A stretch of 64,000 bases of DNA from Paragordius varius (taxonomy: Eukaryota; Nematomorpha): contig OZ176059.1 of NCBI GenBank assembly GCA_964247055.1, forward strand, positions 3,348,001 to 3,412,000. The letters are read 5' to 3'. The position numbers and the translations under genes were made by a program. The notes below the pieces were generated by a model. It did not search any database and was not told the origin of the DNA. It saw nothing but the letters and a program-made list of their open reading frames with translations. Position 1 is the first letter of the stretch, and the number at the start of each line of letters is the position of its first letter. Positions 37,901 through 52,900 of this stretch are shown piece after piece.

Positions 37901-40900
37901 ATTTATCAAATTTATTTTATAAATATATTGCATTTTATTTTTTTTAATTTATTTTTATTTTAATTTTTTTTAATATTTTTATTTTTCTTTTATCAAATTT
38001 TAATTTTTTATATAAATAAATTTATATAATTATTTTTTATCTTATTATTTTTTTAATTTTAAAATTTTTTATTTTTTTATTTTATATATTTTATTTTATA
38101 TTTTTTTTATATTTTTAATTTTTATATATTTTTATTTTTTAGTTTATTTTTTTATTTATTTATTATTTTTTTATTATTTTTAATTTTCTTTATTCTAAAT
38201 TTGTAAATTCCTTTTAAATTTTGAGTTTTTATATTAATTTTATATTTTTAAATATTTTTTAATTTTTTTTAATTTATTTTATTTTAATTTTTTTATTTTT
38301 TTATTTTTTTAATTTTTTTAATTTTTTAATATTTTTTTATTATTTTTTATTTTTTTTTATTTTTTTATTTTTTTAATTTAATATTTTTTTATATTTATTT
38401 TTTTTATATTTATTATTTTATTTTTTTATTTAATATATTATTATTTTTTTATTTTTTTTTTATTTATTTTTATTTTTATTAATTTTATTTAATTTTATTA
38501 TATAATTTTATTTTTTTATTTTTATATTTTTTTATAGTTCAATTAGAAAAAAGCACAATTCCTTTTAATATTTGGAGGGAAACAGCTGATATTGGAAAAG
38601 ACATAAAAACAGATGTTTTAAAAGTTAATTTTTTTATTTTAATAAATTTAAATATTTTATTATATTATATTTATTTTATTCATTAATAAATTTAATTTTT
38701 ATATAAAAATAAATTATTTTATATAATTGAATATTTAATATTTTTAAATATTTTTTATCAATTAAAATTTTTAATTACCATTATAATTTATATTTTTCAT
38801 GATTTTTTAATATTTTTTTAATTTATAATAATTTTTATTTTTGGAAAAAATTAATTTTATATTTTTAATAATTTTTTTTTATAAATTTATTATTTTATAT
38901 TTTATTTTTTTCATAACAATCAGCTGATTGAGAAAAATACTACAGACGATTATAAACCGAAAACCCCAGAATTTGGAAAAGGTATTTTAAAATAAAATAA
39001 TAAAAAAATATTTTTTTTATTTTTTAAATTTCAATTTTTAAATTAAAAAAATATTTAAAATTTTTTTTTAAAAAAAATTATACAAATATTTTTATTAAAA
39101 ATAATAATTATCAGTTTTTTAATTAACATTTTAATATTTTTAATATTTTAAATTTTTTTAATAATTATTCAAAATAATACGATTTTATTTAATTCAATAA
39201 TTTTTAATTAACTAATTTTAATTAATAATTTTTAAATTTTTAATATTTATTTTTAAAATTTATAATATTTTATAAAATTTTTAAAATATTTCAAATTTTC
39301 AATTAAAAATATTATTATATAGATATTTTAATATTTATAAAAGAATAACATTATTTTATATTTTTGAAAATAAATAATTACATAATATTTAAATTTTTAA
39401 ATATAAAATATTATTCAATAATTTTTAATAATTAATAATTATTGAATTTAATTGTTTATTAAAAAGTTTAAATTTTAATATTTTTATATGTTTATTTAAA
39501 ATGATTAAAATAATTTTTTAATTATTTAATATTTGTATAATTATTATATTTTTAAAAATTATTTTTTTTTAAATTATTTTTTTAAAAATAAATAAATATT
39601 TTAAATTTAAAAATCTTTAAATAGATAAAATAATATTTATATTAAATATTTAAATAATTATTAAAAATAATATTTTTTAATTTTACATTTATTATTTTTT
39701 AAATAATTGTAATTAACTAAATAATTTTTAATTTTTAATATTTTTTATTATTTTTAAAAATATGATCAAATAAATAAATATATTTATATTTTTAAATATT
39801 TTAAAAAGATAATTAAATTATTTCTAAATTTTAAAAAAATAATTAATTATTTTATTTTAAACAAATTATATTTTAACAATTTTTTTTAAATTTTTTAATT
39901 TTTTATAATTAAAATTTTAATTAATTTTTGACAATATTTATCATTTTTAGAATAATAATATTTTCAAAAATAATTAATTTATTTTTTATAAAAAAAATTT
40001 TTTAAAAATAAAAAATTATTTTATTTTTTCTTTTTTTTATAATTTTTTTATTTATATTATAAATATATTTAAAAAATTCAATATTTTTTAAAAAATTATA
40101 TTTTTATAAAATAATTATATTTTATAAAAAAAATTAAATAAATATTTTTTAAGAAAATATATTTTTATAAAATATTATATAGTTACATCATATAAATTCT
40201 CTTTTGACCGCCATTTTGGAAATCAGCTGACGGAGAAACCAGAAAGTTCCACGAGGAAAATTGGTTTTTCAAATTTTAAATAAAATAATTTTTAATTTAA
40301 ATATTTTAAATATTAAATAATATGTTTTAAAAGATTAATATTTTAAAATTATTTTGTTAAAATAGTATTTTAAAATATTTTATTTTTTTATTTTTTAATT
40401 AATATGATTATAATTATTTTGTTGTTTAAAAATTTAATTTTTTATTTTTTATATAAACACATATTTTATTATACTAAAATAAATAATTTAAAATTTTTAT
40501 AATATTATAAAAAATATATTTTTATAATTTAATTTTTTTCAATTTAAAAATATATAAATAATATAATTTATATCAGAATGATAAAATAATAAATTTTATT
40601 TATTATTTTATTTATAATTTTTATTTTTTTTAAATATTTATAATATATTATTTTTAAATTTTAAAAATATAAAAAAAATAAAATAATATTTTAAATAAAA
40701 ATTAAAAAAATTTATCAAAGGTGTAGATAGCCAAAAATTTGATTTTGATGGAGGCCGCCATTTTGTCTTCCGCACGACGACAGTACAAGATTCGTCTACT
40801 CCAAGTAAAATATTTTTAAAAAATTTATTTTTAATTAATTTATTTTTTATTAAAAAACAGCTGTTTATTAATAATATAATTTAATAAATTTTAATATATA

Positions 40901-43900
40901 TTTAAAAAAAAATTATTTTTAATTAAATAAATAATTTTTAATTTTTGATTAGTAATATACAGACAGCTGATAATATAATATATTTTAATATAAATATATT
41001 TAAAAAAAATTTATTTTTAATTAAATAAATAATTTTAATTTTTGATTAGTAATATAAAGACAGCTGATAATATAATATATTTTAATATAAATAGATTTTT
41101 TAACAAATTTTTTTATTATTTTTTATATAACAGTTGATAAGATATAAATATATATATATTTATATATTATTATATAAATATGAATTTTTTAATTAATTTT
41201 TTTGAAAACAGCTGTTTATTGATAAAATATTTTTTATAAAAATATTAATTTAAACAGCTGGTAAACAACGGTATATTTTTGCATTTTTTAAGAATAAATT
41301 TATAAAGTATAAAAAACAGCTGTTTATTAATAAAATATATTTTAATAAATTTTTTAATTTAATATTATATAAAAAATCAGATGTAAAAATTAAAATAATT
41401 TTGTAAAATTTCTATGAAAATTTAATTTTTAAAATTATATAGAGCAGCTAATTTTAAATATTTTTATTTATTTATTTTAATAAATTTTATATATTATTTT
41501 CCAAAATCTTATTTTATTATTTTTAATATAATACTTTTATATTTGTAATATATTTTAAATATAAATTTTTAATATTTAATTTTTAAAATAAAATTATTTT
41601 TAATATTTTATTTTTTAAAAAAAATTATTAATTATTATTTCAAAAACAGCTGATATAATTATATTAAAATTTTTATTTAAAATTTTTATTATAAATTATT
41701 TTTAATATTTTATTTTTTAAAAAAAATTAATAATTATTATATTTTAAAAACAGCTGATAATATAATAATAAAATTTATATTTTAAATTAAAATAAAATAT
41801 TATATTCAAAAATTTTATTTTATTATTTTTAATTTTATTATATTAATCTATTTCATATTATTTTATAAATAAATTATTTATAAAAAATAAATAATTTATA
41901 AATATATTAATTTAATAATTTTTTTTTTCAAAAACAGCTGATACTATAATTATAAATTCTGGAATCGAAAATGAATTAACGGATATTGGAGGACGTTCTG
42001 AAAAAAATTTATATGAACAGGTGATTTTTTTTAATAAATATTTTTTTTTAAAAATAAAATAAAATTTTTAATTTATTAAATAAATATTTTAATTTTTTTT
42101 AATTTTCTAAAAAAAATTTAAAAATAAATTTAAAATATAAAAAATAAATTTTTTTTATTTTGTTTAAATTAATTTTAAATTTTTTTAAAAATATTATTTA
42201 TTTTTTTTATAAATTATTTTTTTTTATTTATATTTTTTTTTAAATAATTTTATTTTAAGATTTTTTTTTTAAAATAAAATATTTAATTTTTTTATTTTGA
42301 TTTAATTTTATTTTAATTATTTTATTATTTTGATTTAATTTTATTTTAATTAATATTTTTTTTAAGAAATATTTATAAAAATAAAAAATTAAATTTATAT
42401 TTAAAAAAATAAAAAAAAATATTATTAAAAAATGAATTAAAAAAAAATATAATATTTTTTTAAATATATCTACATATAGAATTGATAAATTTTATTTTGA
42501 TTATGTTTAAATTTATTTTTTTAAATAATTTTTTTATTTAAAAATTAAAAAAATTATTATTTTTAATTTTTAAATAAAAAATAAAAAAATCAAATAAAAA
42601 ATAAAAAAAAATAAAAATAAAAAATTTTTTTATTTTTTATTTTTTTTTATTTTAAAAATATATTTTTTTTATTTTTTTTTATTTTTAAAATTAAATTTTA
42701 TTTTTTTTTCAAAATAAAAAGTATTTTTTATTTAAATATTTTTTAAAAATAATTTTATTTTCTAAAAATAATTTTATTTTTTTATTTTTTAAAAAAAAAA
42801 TATATTTAAAAAAAATAATTTTATTTAAATTTATTTTTTAAAAATAAAAATTAAAAAAATCTTTTTTTTAAAAATTGAAATATTTAATAATTTTTTTTTA
42901 TTTTTATTAATTTTTTAATTTTTTTTTTATTTAAATTTTCCTTAGAATATTGAAAGCGATTGGCTTTCTGTGGGCAAGAATGGAAGTTCTGATGTGGCTT
43001 TCGCCCTTATAGATGAAATTGGACATGACTCAGCTGTTTCTGTCATCAGGAACCCTGAAAAACAGCTGATTAAGGTCTCCAAGAAAGTAATTTTTAAAGA
43101 TAAAAAGTTTGATAAAACAGCTGTTTTTAATATATATTTTAAGAAAAAACAGCTTTTTTCATAAGAAAAATACAAAAAAAAAACGTAAAAAATTAATCAA
43201 AAATTGTTTAAACAGTTGATTTGGGTTTTCTAAAAATATGACAGAAACTGTCAAAAATTGAATAAAAATTGTTCAAAACAGCTGATTTGAGTTAAAATTG
43301 TTAATAATACAAAATATCCTTAAAATCGAATAAAATTTAATTAAAACAGCTTAAAATAAATTTCTAAAAAAACAGCTGATAATACTCTAAAAAATTTAAA
43401 AATCAAATTTATAAGATTTATTTTTAATTTTTTAAAAAATTGAACTTCTGATGTGGCTTTTGCACTCATCGATGAGATAGGTCATGACTCAGCTGTTTCT
43501 GTTATCAGGAACCCTGAAAAACAGCTGATCAAAGTCTCCAAGAAAGTATTATTTAAAGTTTCTCAAAAAGTAATTTAAAGTTTTTTTTAAAAGAAATTTA
43601 ATATAATTTTAATCTCATAAAGAAAAAACAGCTATTATTGAAAGAAAAATACAAAAAACCGTGAAAATTTGAATAAAAATTGATTGAAACAGCTGTTTTG
43701 CTTAAAAATTAATAAAAAACAGCTGATTTTTTATATGATTACAAATTTTAAAAATTTTGTACATTTATTGCCCTTATCGATGAGATTGGTCATGACTCAG
43801 CTTTTCTGTTATTACTAACCCAGTTGAAAAACAGCTGACTAAAGTTTCTAAAAAAGTAATTTATGAAAAAATTTGATACAATTAAAACAGCTGTTTTTAT

Positions 43901-46900
43901 TATAATTTTTTTAGGAAAACAGCTGTTTTTTCTTTAAAAATGTAAAAATAAAAAAACGTGAAAAAAAGAAAAAAAAAGAATAAAACACTAAAAAAATTGA
44001 TTAAAATTCAAAAAAATGACAAAAACTGACAAAATTGAATAAACATTGTTTGAAACAGTTGATTTGAGTTAAAATTGTTCTTAATACAAAAAATCCGACA
44101 AATATTGAATAAAAATTGATTGAAACAGCTGTTTATGTTGAATATTTAAAAAGTGACAAATATTGAATAAAAATTGATTAAAACAGCTGATTTTTATAAA
44201 ACAATATAAAAAATGGCTAAAAATGTTCATAAAAATAAATTTAAGTTTCGCCCTTATCGATGAGATTGAACATGACTCAGCTGTTTCAGTAATCAGGAAT
44301 CCAGCTGAAAACAGCTGATTAAAGTTTCTAAGAAAGTATTATTTAACATTTTTTGAAAGAAATTTTATATAAATTATTTTTATGAAAAAACAGCTGATTT
44401 GGGCTAAAAATTTAAAATGTTAGGAAATAGGTTATTATCCTGAAAAAAGGCTTCACATTTAAATTTTAATAAATTATAAAAATTTAAGAACACAGCTGTT
44501 TTTTATATAATAATTTAAAATTTTGATAAAAGAAGTTTCGGTTATTAGAAATCCAGAAAAACAGCTGACAAAAAATTCTGAGAAGGTATAAATATAAAGG
44601 TAAACAGCTGTTTTAACAAAAATGCGATAAATACCGTTAAAAATTGATAAAAATAATAAATAAATCAGCTAATTTATATTTTATGTTGGAAAAATTATAT
44701 TATCTCTATATAATTATATAATTAATAATTTTTCAATTTTTTTAAAAAAAAAATATAAATTACATATTATTACTAAATAAATAATATTTTAAATTCAATT
44801 ATAATGAAAATAACTTTATTTCTTATTGAAATTATTTAACATATAATTTACTAAAATAAATAAAAAATTTAATATATAAATGCTTTTTTGAAAAAACCAT
44901 TATAAATAAATTAAATTTTTAAAATAAAAAAATTATAAAATAAATTTTCAAAAAATTATAAATATTGAAAAAATTATTTATTAATTAAATTGATAATAAT
45001 TATAAAATAAATAATTTTCAACCGCTTGTAAATATTCAAATAATAATAAATAAATTAAATATTCAAACAATAATATCGTATAAATAATAAATATATTAAT
45101 TTTTTCTTTTATATATTTTAGAAACCATTATCATCTGATGCTGAGACAAAATCAGGTGATCTGCCTCCTTTTTCGCACACATTCATCCCATCAGCTGCAA
45201 CTGACTTTAGAAAATTTCAAACAGCTGTTCCAACAAATAATATTGGAAATAATAATAATTTTCAAATTCCTACTGATTATGATTTTGGTATTTTTATGAA
45301 TTTTTCCTAAAACAGCTGATATAAATCTTTTTTAAAATTTAAAACAGCTGTTTTAGATATTTTATATATTAAAAATTATTTTTAATTTAAAAAAAGCTGT
45401 TTTTAAATAATATACGTATAATTTAATTTTTTTATATATCTTATCTATATATATTTAATAATATTATTTAAATATTTCAAAAATAAAATATTTTCGAAAA
45501 CAGCTGTTTTTCCAACAAATAATAATATTGGAAATAATAATTTTCAAATTCCTACTGATTATGATTTTGGTATTTTTATGATTTTTTTCCTAAAACAGCT
45601 GATATAAATCTTTTTTAAAATTTAAAACAGCTGTTTTAGATATTTTATATATTAAAAATTATTTTTAATTTAAAAAAAGCTGTTTTTAAATAATATACGT
45701 ATAATTTAATTTTTTTATATATCTTATCTATATATATTTAATAATATTATTTAAATATTTCAAAAATAAAATATTTTCGAAAACAGCTGGTTTTCCACAA
45801 AATTATATAAAAATGATAATTTTCAAATTTCTACTGATTATGATTTTGGTAATTATATAATTTTTTTATAAAACAGCTGATAATTAATTTAAATTTTTAT
45901 TAAATGCCTAACACAACTGTTTTCAGATAATATGCGTATATTTTAATTTTTTTAATATACTATTTATATCTATTTAATTTTATTTATATATATTTAATAA
46001 TATTTTTTTGGAAAAAATTATATTTTTAAAAAAGCCGTTTTTAATAAGTTTCAAAAAAAAAATTTCAAATTTTCGGTAATTATATAATTATTTCATAAAA
46101 CAGCTGATATATTAAATTAAAACAGCTGTTTTTAGATAGTTATATATATATATATATATATTAAATTTTTTTATTTTCATTAATATACAAAAAATTAAAT
46201 TTTTAATGATAAATAATTATTTTTTATGATTAATATTTAATTTTAATTCATTAAAATAAAATATTTTTTAAAACAGCTGTTTCAAAAAATATCTAAAAAA
46301 CTGATAGACCAGAAATATATCGATTTTAAATTTTTTGAATTTAATAAAATATTTTATAAAAAATTAAAAAAACAGGTGATATATAAAATTATTAAATTGT
46401 TTTGATTTAATATATAATTTATTTCAAAATAAAATTTATTTATTATAAATAAATAATAAACAGCTGATTTATTAAATTTTTATTTTGTTTAATTAATTAT
46501 AATATAATTTATTTTTTATAAAAATATTTTAAAATAAAAATAATTTATTTTATTATAAAATATTAAAAAAACAGTTAATTATTTGTATTATTTTTTTTTA
46601 ATTATTTTTAATAAAAATAATTTATTTTATTATAAAATATTAAAAAAACAGTTAATTATTTGTATTATTTTTTTTAATTATTTTTAATAAAAATAAATAG
46701 TAAATTTAATTTATTATAATTTAAAAATAAATAATTTTATTAAAAACAGCTGACAAGATTAATAAAATATATTTAATTTTATAGAAGAAATTGGCCATAA
46801 TAGGAATTTCGAACAAACTTTTCAAAGGCCGAAACCTCTAACAGCTGGTTTTTTTTTATTTTTTATATTTTTTTATTTTTTTATTTATATTATTTTAATT

Positions 46901-49900
46901 TTTTTTTGTTTTTTAATTTTTTTATTTTATTTATTTTTTTTATTTAAAAAATTAATATGTAATATTTAAAAAATATAAATTTAATCTTAAAATATATTTT
47001 TTTTCTTTTTATTTTTATTTATTTATTTTAATTGTGTTTTTTAATATTTATTTTTTTATTTTTTTATTTTATTTTATTTTAGTTTTTATATTTTTTTAAT
47101 TTTTTTATTTTTATTTTTTCATTTTTTTTAATTTTATTATTTTTATTAATTTTATATTTTTTTATTTTTATTTTTATTTTTTTATTTTATTTTAATAAAA
47201 TTAAAAAAATTAATACTTTTATTTATTTTTGTTTTATTTTTATTATTTTTTTTATTTTGAATTTTTTATTATAAATTAATAATAAAAAATATAAATTTAA
47301 ATAAAAATTAAAATATTATTTTTTTTTTATTTATTTTATTTTATTTTTATCAATTTTAATTTTCATTTAATATTTGTAATCTTTTTTTTAAATTATTTTT
47401 TTATTTTTTTACTTTTTTTTATTTTTATATAAATATAATTATGAATTCTTATTTTATATTATTTTATATTATTTGATTTATTTTATTATTATTTTTTGTT
47501 TTTTTAATATTTATATATTTCTCATTTTTTATAATTAAATTTATTGAAATATTTTTTTTTATTTTTTAATTTTTCATTATATAATTTAATATTTTTTTTA
47601 AATTTTTATTTTTATTTTAATAATATTTTTTGGTATTTTTATTTATTTTAATATTAAATATATATTTATAGATAAATAAAATTATTATTTTTATTAATTT
47701 ATTTTATTTTTTTATATAATATTTTTTTTTTAATTTTTTTATTTGTTTTTATTTTTTAGATTTTCTTAAAAAATTCAATAATTTATAAATTAAATTTAAT
47801 TTAATTTTTTTAAATTTTTTAAAAAATATATTTTGAATTAATTTTTATTTTTTTAAAAAATATAATTTTAGATTATCCAAATTTTATTGATCATATTGGA
47901 GGTTCTCATTTTCAATCCACGAGGTTTTATTATTTTTATTTCTTTTTAAAAATTATTTAATTTTATTTTATTTAATAAAATTATATAATTAATAAAAATA
48001 AATTTATAAATATTAATTATTAAAAATATTTAATTTAATTGAAATTTTATTTAAATTGAAAAAAATATTTTATAAATTATATTTAAAAAATTAAATATTA
48101 TATAATTTTAATTTTTTTATGAAAAATATATAATAAAATTATAAAAATAAAAATAAATTAATTAAATATGAATTTTTATAAATTCATTAATTTATTATAA
48201 TTTAGTTCTAAATCTTTTTTTATTTTATTAATTTTTATAAAATATTTTTTTTTATTATTTTATAAAATATTTTTTATTTTCTAAAAATATATTTTTAATA
48301 AAATATATATTTGGTATTTTTATAAAATTATAAAATATTTTTTTATAAAATAATTTTTTCTTTAATGAAAATTAAATAATTATTATTTATTTCAAAAATT
48401 ATTAAAAAATATTTTTTTTTAAACTAATATTTTAGATTTGAAACTCAGAAACCATTCTCACCTGATTTATTATTGCCAAGATCAGCTGTTCCCCTTACTG
48501 CAAAAAGTGTTAAAAGGTGATTATTAATTTTAAATTAATTTTTAAAAAAATTTTATTTGAAATTAAAATAAATTATATAATTATTTAAAATCTAATTAAA
48601 ATTTTAAATTTATTCAAAATTATAAAAAAAATTAATTATATAATGTTTTTTAATTAACTTGTTATATTTTTTAGATAAAAATTTATTAGAAAATTTAAAC
48701 AAATTATTTTTTAATATGTATTCATTTTTTTTAAATTTATTTTTTTTAATTTATTTTAATTTAATTTTTTACTTTTTTAAATTATTTTTTTAATTTTTTG
48801 TTTTTAAGTTTTTACCGTCTTTTTCAAAAATTTTTTAAAATAATTTAAATTAAATATTTAAATTTTAAAAAAAAAATATTTTTTATAATTTTTTAATAAT
48901 TTTAATTAAATATATATATTTTGAAAACACAATTTATTTAGTTTAGTTTTTTTAATATTAATTTTAAAAATTAATTTAAAAAATCTTAAAATTAAATTTT
49001 AAAAAAATTTCTTTTATTAATTTTTATTTTTTTTTAGAATAACCGCCCCCTTCAGACGTCAAATTTTTACGACAACGCCTGCTCGCCCAATCAGCTGTTT
49101 ATTTTAATATTTTTATTTTTTTAAAAAAAATATTTTTTTATTTAAATTATTTAAAAAAAACTTTTCAAAAAAATATTTATTATATTATTAAATATTTTTA
49201 AAAAATTTTAAATTCATTAATAAATATATATTTTAAAAAAAGTTTATATTAAAATTCCTTAAAACATAGTAATTTATAAAAAATATTTTTATTTTTATAA
49301 ATTAAAAAAATATATTTTATTTATTTTATTTTATATTATTTTAATTTTGTTTTTTAATATTTTTTTGTAATTTCATATTTAAAAAAATTAATTATTAAAT
49401 TTTTTTATTTTAATTATTTTTTTTTTGAATTTTTACAATTTAAATAAATATTAATATTAAAATGTTTTTATAACATATATGTTTTAAAATTATATATCTT
49501 AAAAAAATTTAATTATATATTTTAATTTGAATAGTTTCAAAAAATATATAATTTTTATAAATATTATTTTATATATTTTTTCAAAAAATTTCAATAATTG
49601 TGAATAATAGTTGATTTTATTTGAAAAAATTAATTTATTAATTTTAATAATTTATATATTTAAATAAATTATACTTTAATTTTTTTATTTTTTATTAAAA
49701 AAAATATATTATTTTTTTAAAAAATATTTTATTTTTTTAGTATTTTCTAGAAGAACTTTGCCACCAGGTTTTTTATTTTTTTATATTTTTTTAAAAATAT
49801 TTTTTATTTAATATTTTAATTTATTTTTAATTTTTTTTTTCAAAATATTAATATTTAATTTTTTTATAATTTTATAAAATATTTTTTATTAATTAAATAT

Positions 49901-52900
49901 ATCAAATAATTTATTTTTTTATTTTTTTTATGAATTAATAAAAATATTTTTAATGAAAAAATTATTTTTTTATTTTTTAATATATTTTAAATATATTCTT
50001 TAATTTTAACATTTTTTTATATTAATATATATTATTATTATTAATAAATAAATTAAAAATTTTCAATTTTTTAAATTATTTAAATGTTTAAATAAATTTT
50101 CAGTATATATTATTTTAAAATTAAAAAAATATATGTTTTAATCAAATATATTTTTATATATAATTTAAAATAATAGATCATTTTTATAATTTTATTAATT
50201 TAAAGTTTTATATATTTTTATATTTTAATTATTTAAAAATTAATATTTTAATTTATAAATTTAAAATATATATTATTTATTTAAAATCAGCTGTTAGATT
50301 AGAAACAGGTTTTGGAAGTTCTAGAAGTTCGGTTATTTTTACACGTACTCGATTTACAGGTAAAAAATAAAAAATATTTAAAAAAAATATTTTTAAATTA
50401 TTTTATTTAAAATATTTTTTACAAATATTTAAAAAAAATATTTTTAAATTATTTTATTTAAAATATTTTTTACAAATATTTAAATAAAAATATTTATTAA
50501 AAATGAAAAAATTTATATATATATATAATATATATATATTTATATATTATATATATATATATATAGTAAAAATTAAATATAAAATTATTTTTTTTATTTA
50601 TTTAAAATATTTTATATGAATATTTAAATATAAAAATAAAAATATTGTTAATAAATATATGTATATATATAAATATTAATAATTGAAAAAAATATTTAAA
50701 AAAATAAAAATTATATAATATTTTTTTAAAATACATAATAAAAGAAAAAATAAAAATAAAAAAAATATTTAATTATTTAAAATTTATTAAAAAATATATA
50801 AATATATTTTTAAGATTAATAATTGAATTATAAATTAATAAAGCTATATTATAATATAATATTTAAAAATTAAATTGTTTTTTATTTATAAAAATGAAAA
50901 AATTTAATTATTTTAATAAAAAAAAATTATTTAATAAAAATACTTAAATTTATATAAATTTAATTTTATTTATTTTTTTAATATATTAATATAAATATGT
51001 TTTTTTAAAATATTAATAAAAATTAGATATTATTAAAATATAAAAAAATATTTTTTAATTTTTATTTTTAATTTTAATAAAAAATATTTTTTTGCAATAA
51101 TTTAATTTTAATTTATTTTTAATATTTTATTTTTTAATTTAAAATTTTTATTATTAAATAATTATATATAAAATGAAATTTATACAATTAAATAAATATT
51201 TATAAATATTTAATAAAAATTTTTTTTATAAAATATTTAATAAAAATATTTTTTAATATTTTTTTTATAAAGCGCCACCTTTTGTTCCACGAACGCCCAG
51301 GCTTTCGCCTATTACCATTAATTCTGGTAATTTAATTTTTAATTTAAATATTTTAAAAAATAAAAAAATATATATTTTAATTTTTAAAAATTAAATATAA
51401 ATTTTTTTAATTTAGTTAATAAACATAATTAAAGCAAAATTAAAAAAATATATTATATTATTTTTTACTTTTTATATTTTAAATATTTTTAATTAAAATA
51501 ATATTTTATTTAAAATATTTTTATGTAATTTTATATTTTTAAAATATTTATTTTAAAATATTATTTTTTTAATTTATTTAAAATTTTGATTTTTTAATTT
51601 TTTTAAATTTTTTTTTAAAATATTTATTTTAAAGTAATTATTTTTTAATTATTAAAATATATATTTTTTAATTTATTTATTTAAAATTATTAATTTTTTA
51701 AATTTAATAATAATATATATTTTTTAATTTATAATTTTTAATTTAATTTTTTTTAGTTCCTCCAATAATAAGAACACCACCAGTTGTTCAGCCACCTGGT
51801 TTACCTCGAGGTAATAAATATTTATAAAAAAATATATTTTTTATTTTTTAAAATATTTTTTAATTTATTTAATAAAATAAATTTTCATTATTTTTTATTT
51901 TATAATATATTATAAAAAATTAATAAATTTATTAAAATATTTTGATTTTATAAAATTAATTTTTAATTAAAAAAAAATAAAATTTTTTTATAAAATTAAT
52001 TTTTTATAAAAAAATTATTTTTTTATAATTTTTATAATTTATATTTAATCTATAAAATATTAAAAAAAAATTAATAAATTTATTATGTTTTTAATTATAT
52101 GAATTTTTTTTTATTTAAATTAATTTTTAAAAAATATAAAAATAAATTTTAATTTATTTTTAAAAAAAAAAATAATTATTTTTTTATTTTAATTTTATTA
52201 ATATAGTTTTCGTTTATTTTTATTTAAAAATGTAAAATTAATTTATTTAAAAAAAATTAAAAAAATATAAAATTAAGTCTTTTAAAATAATGAATCTCAA
52301 ATTTACTTTTTTTATAAATAATTAATTTAAAATTTTTATTATTATAATTTTTATAAAATTATATTTTTATATTTATTTTTTATTTAAAATAAATTTTACT
52401 AAATAACATTTAGTTTCTTTATAAATAATAAATAAATATATAAATAATTTCTTAAAAATATAATTTATAAAATTAAAAATTTTTAGGATTTTTTTTAATT
52501 TTTTTAATTTTTTTAAAAAATAAAAAATTAAATTATTTATTATTTAATTTTTTTAGTATTTTTTTTGTTAGAAATAAAAATAAATTAATTTTTATTTGAA
52601 AAAATAATTAAATTAACAATTTTTTATAATATTTTTATTAAAAATATAAAAATATTTTTAATGAAAAATATAAATAAAATTAAATATTTTTATTTTTTAA
52701 TTAATTTTATTTATAATTTTTATTTTATTTTTTAGTTTTCGTCCCAATGAGCATAATGGCAATGAATATGGATGAATGGCAATGCGAATTCGATGTAAAT
52801 TTATTTTTTTTTATAAAATTAAAAAAAATTAATTTTAATTTAAAATATTTAATTTTATTTTAATAATTATTATTTTTAATAAAAAAAAATAATTATTTTT

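Larger units (their letters stand above)
36211..40182 (+). other. Introns 10-14 of CBM14 gene
   Basis: Between exons 10 and 15 the introns are nearly pure A/T without echoes. The intron 37700-38537 is strongly T-biased on the transcript strand. No additional coding islands were found in 38982-40182, the longest of the set. Confidence 0.6.

Noticed and set aside
42942..43175. A minus-strand frame opposite exon 18, and similar ones at 55353-55547, 59653-59865 and 60083-60298.
   Set aside because: They are antisense shadows of exon 18, exon 30 and their echoes; the + strand frame has splice sites and domain context.
43441..44592. Annotating each exon 18 echo as an additional coding exon.
   Set aside because: There is no convincing acceptor in front of the copies, and some are frameshifted. 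Adding them is not needed for a continuous frame.
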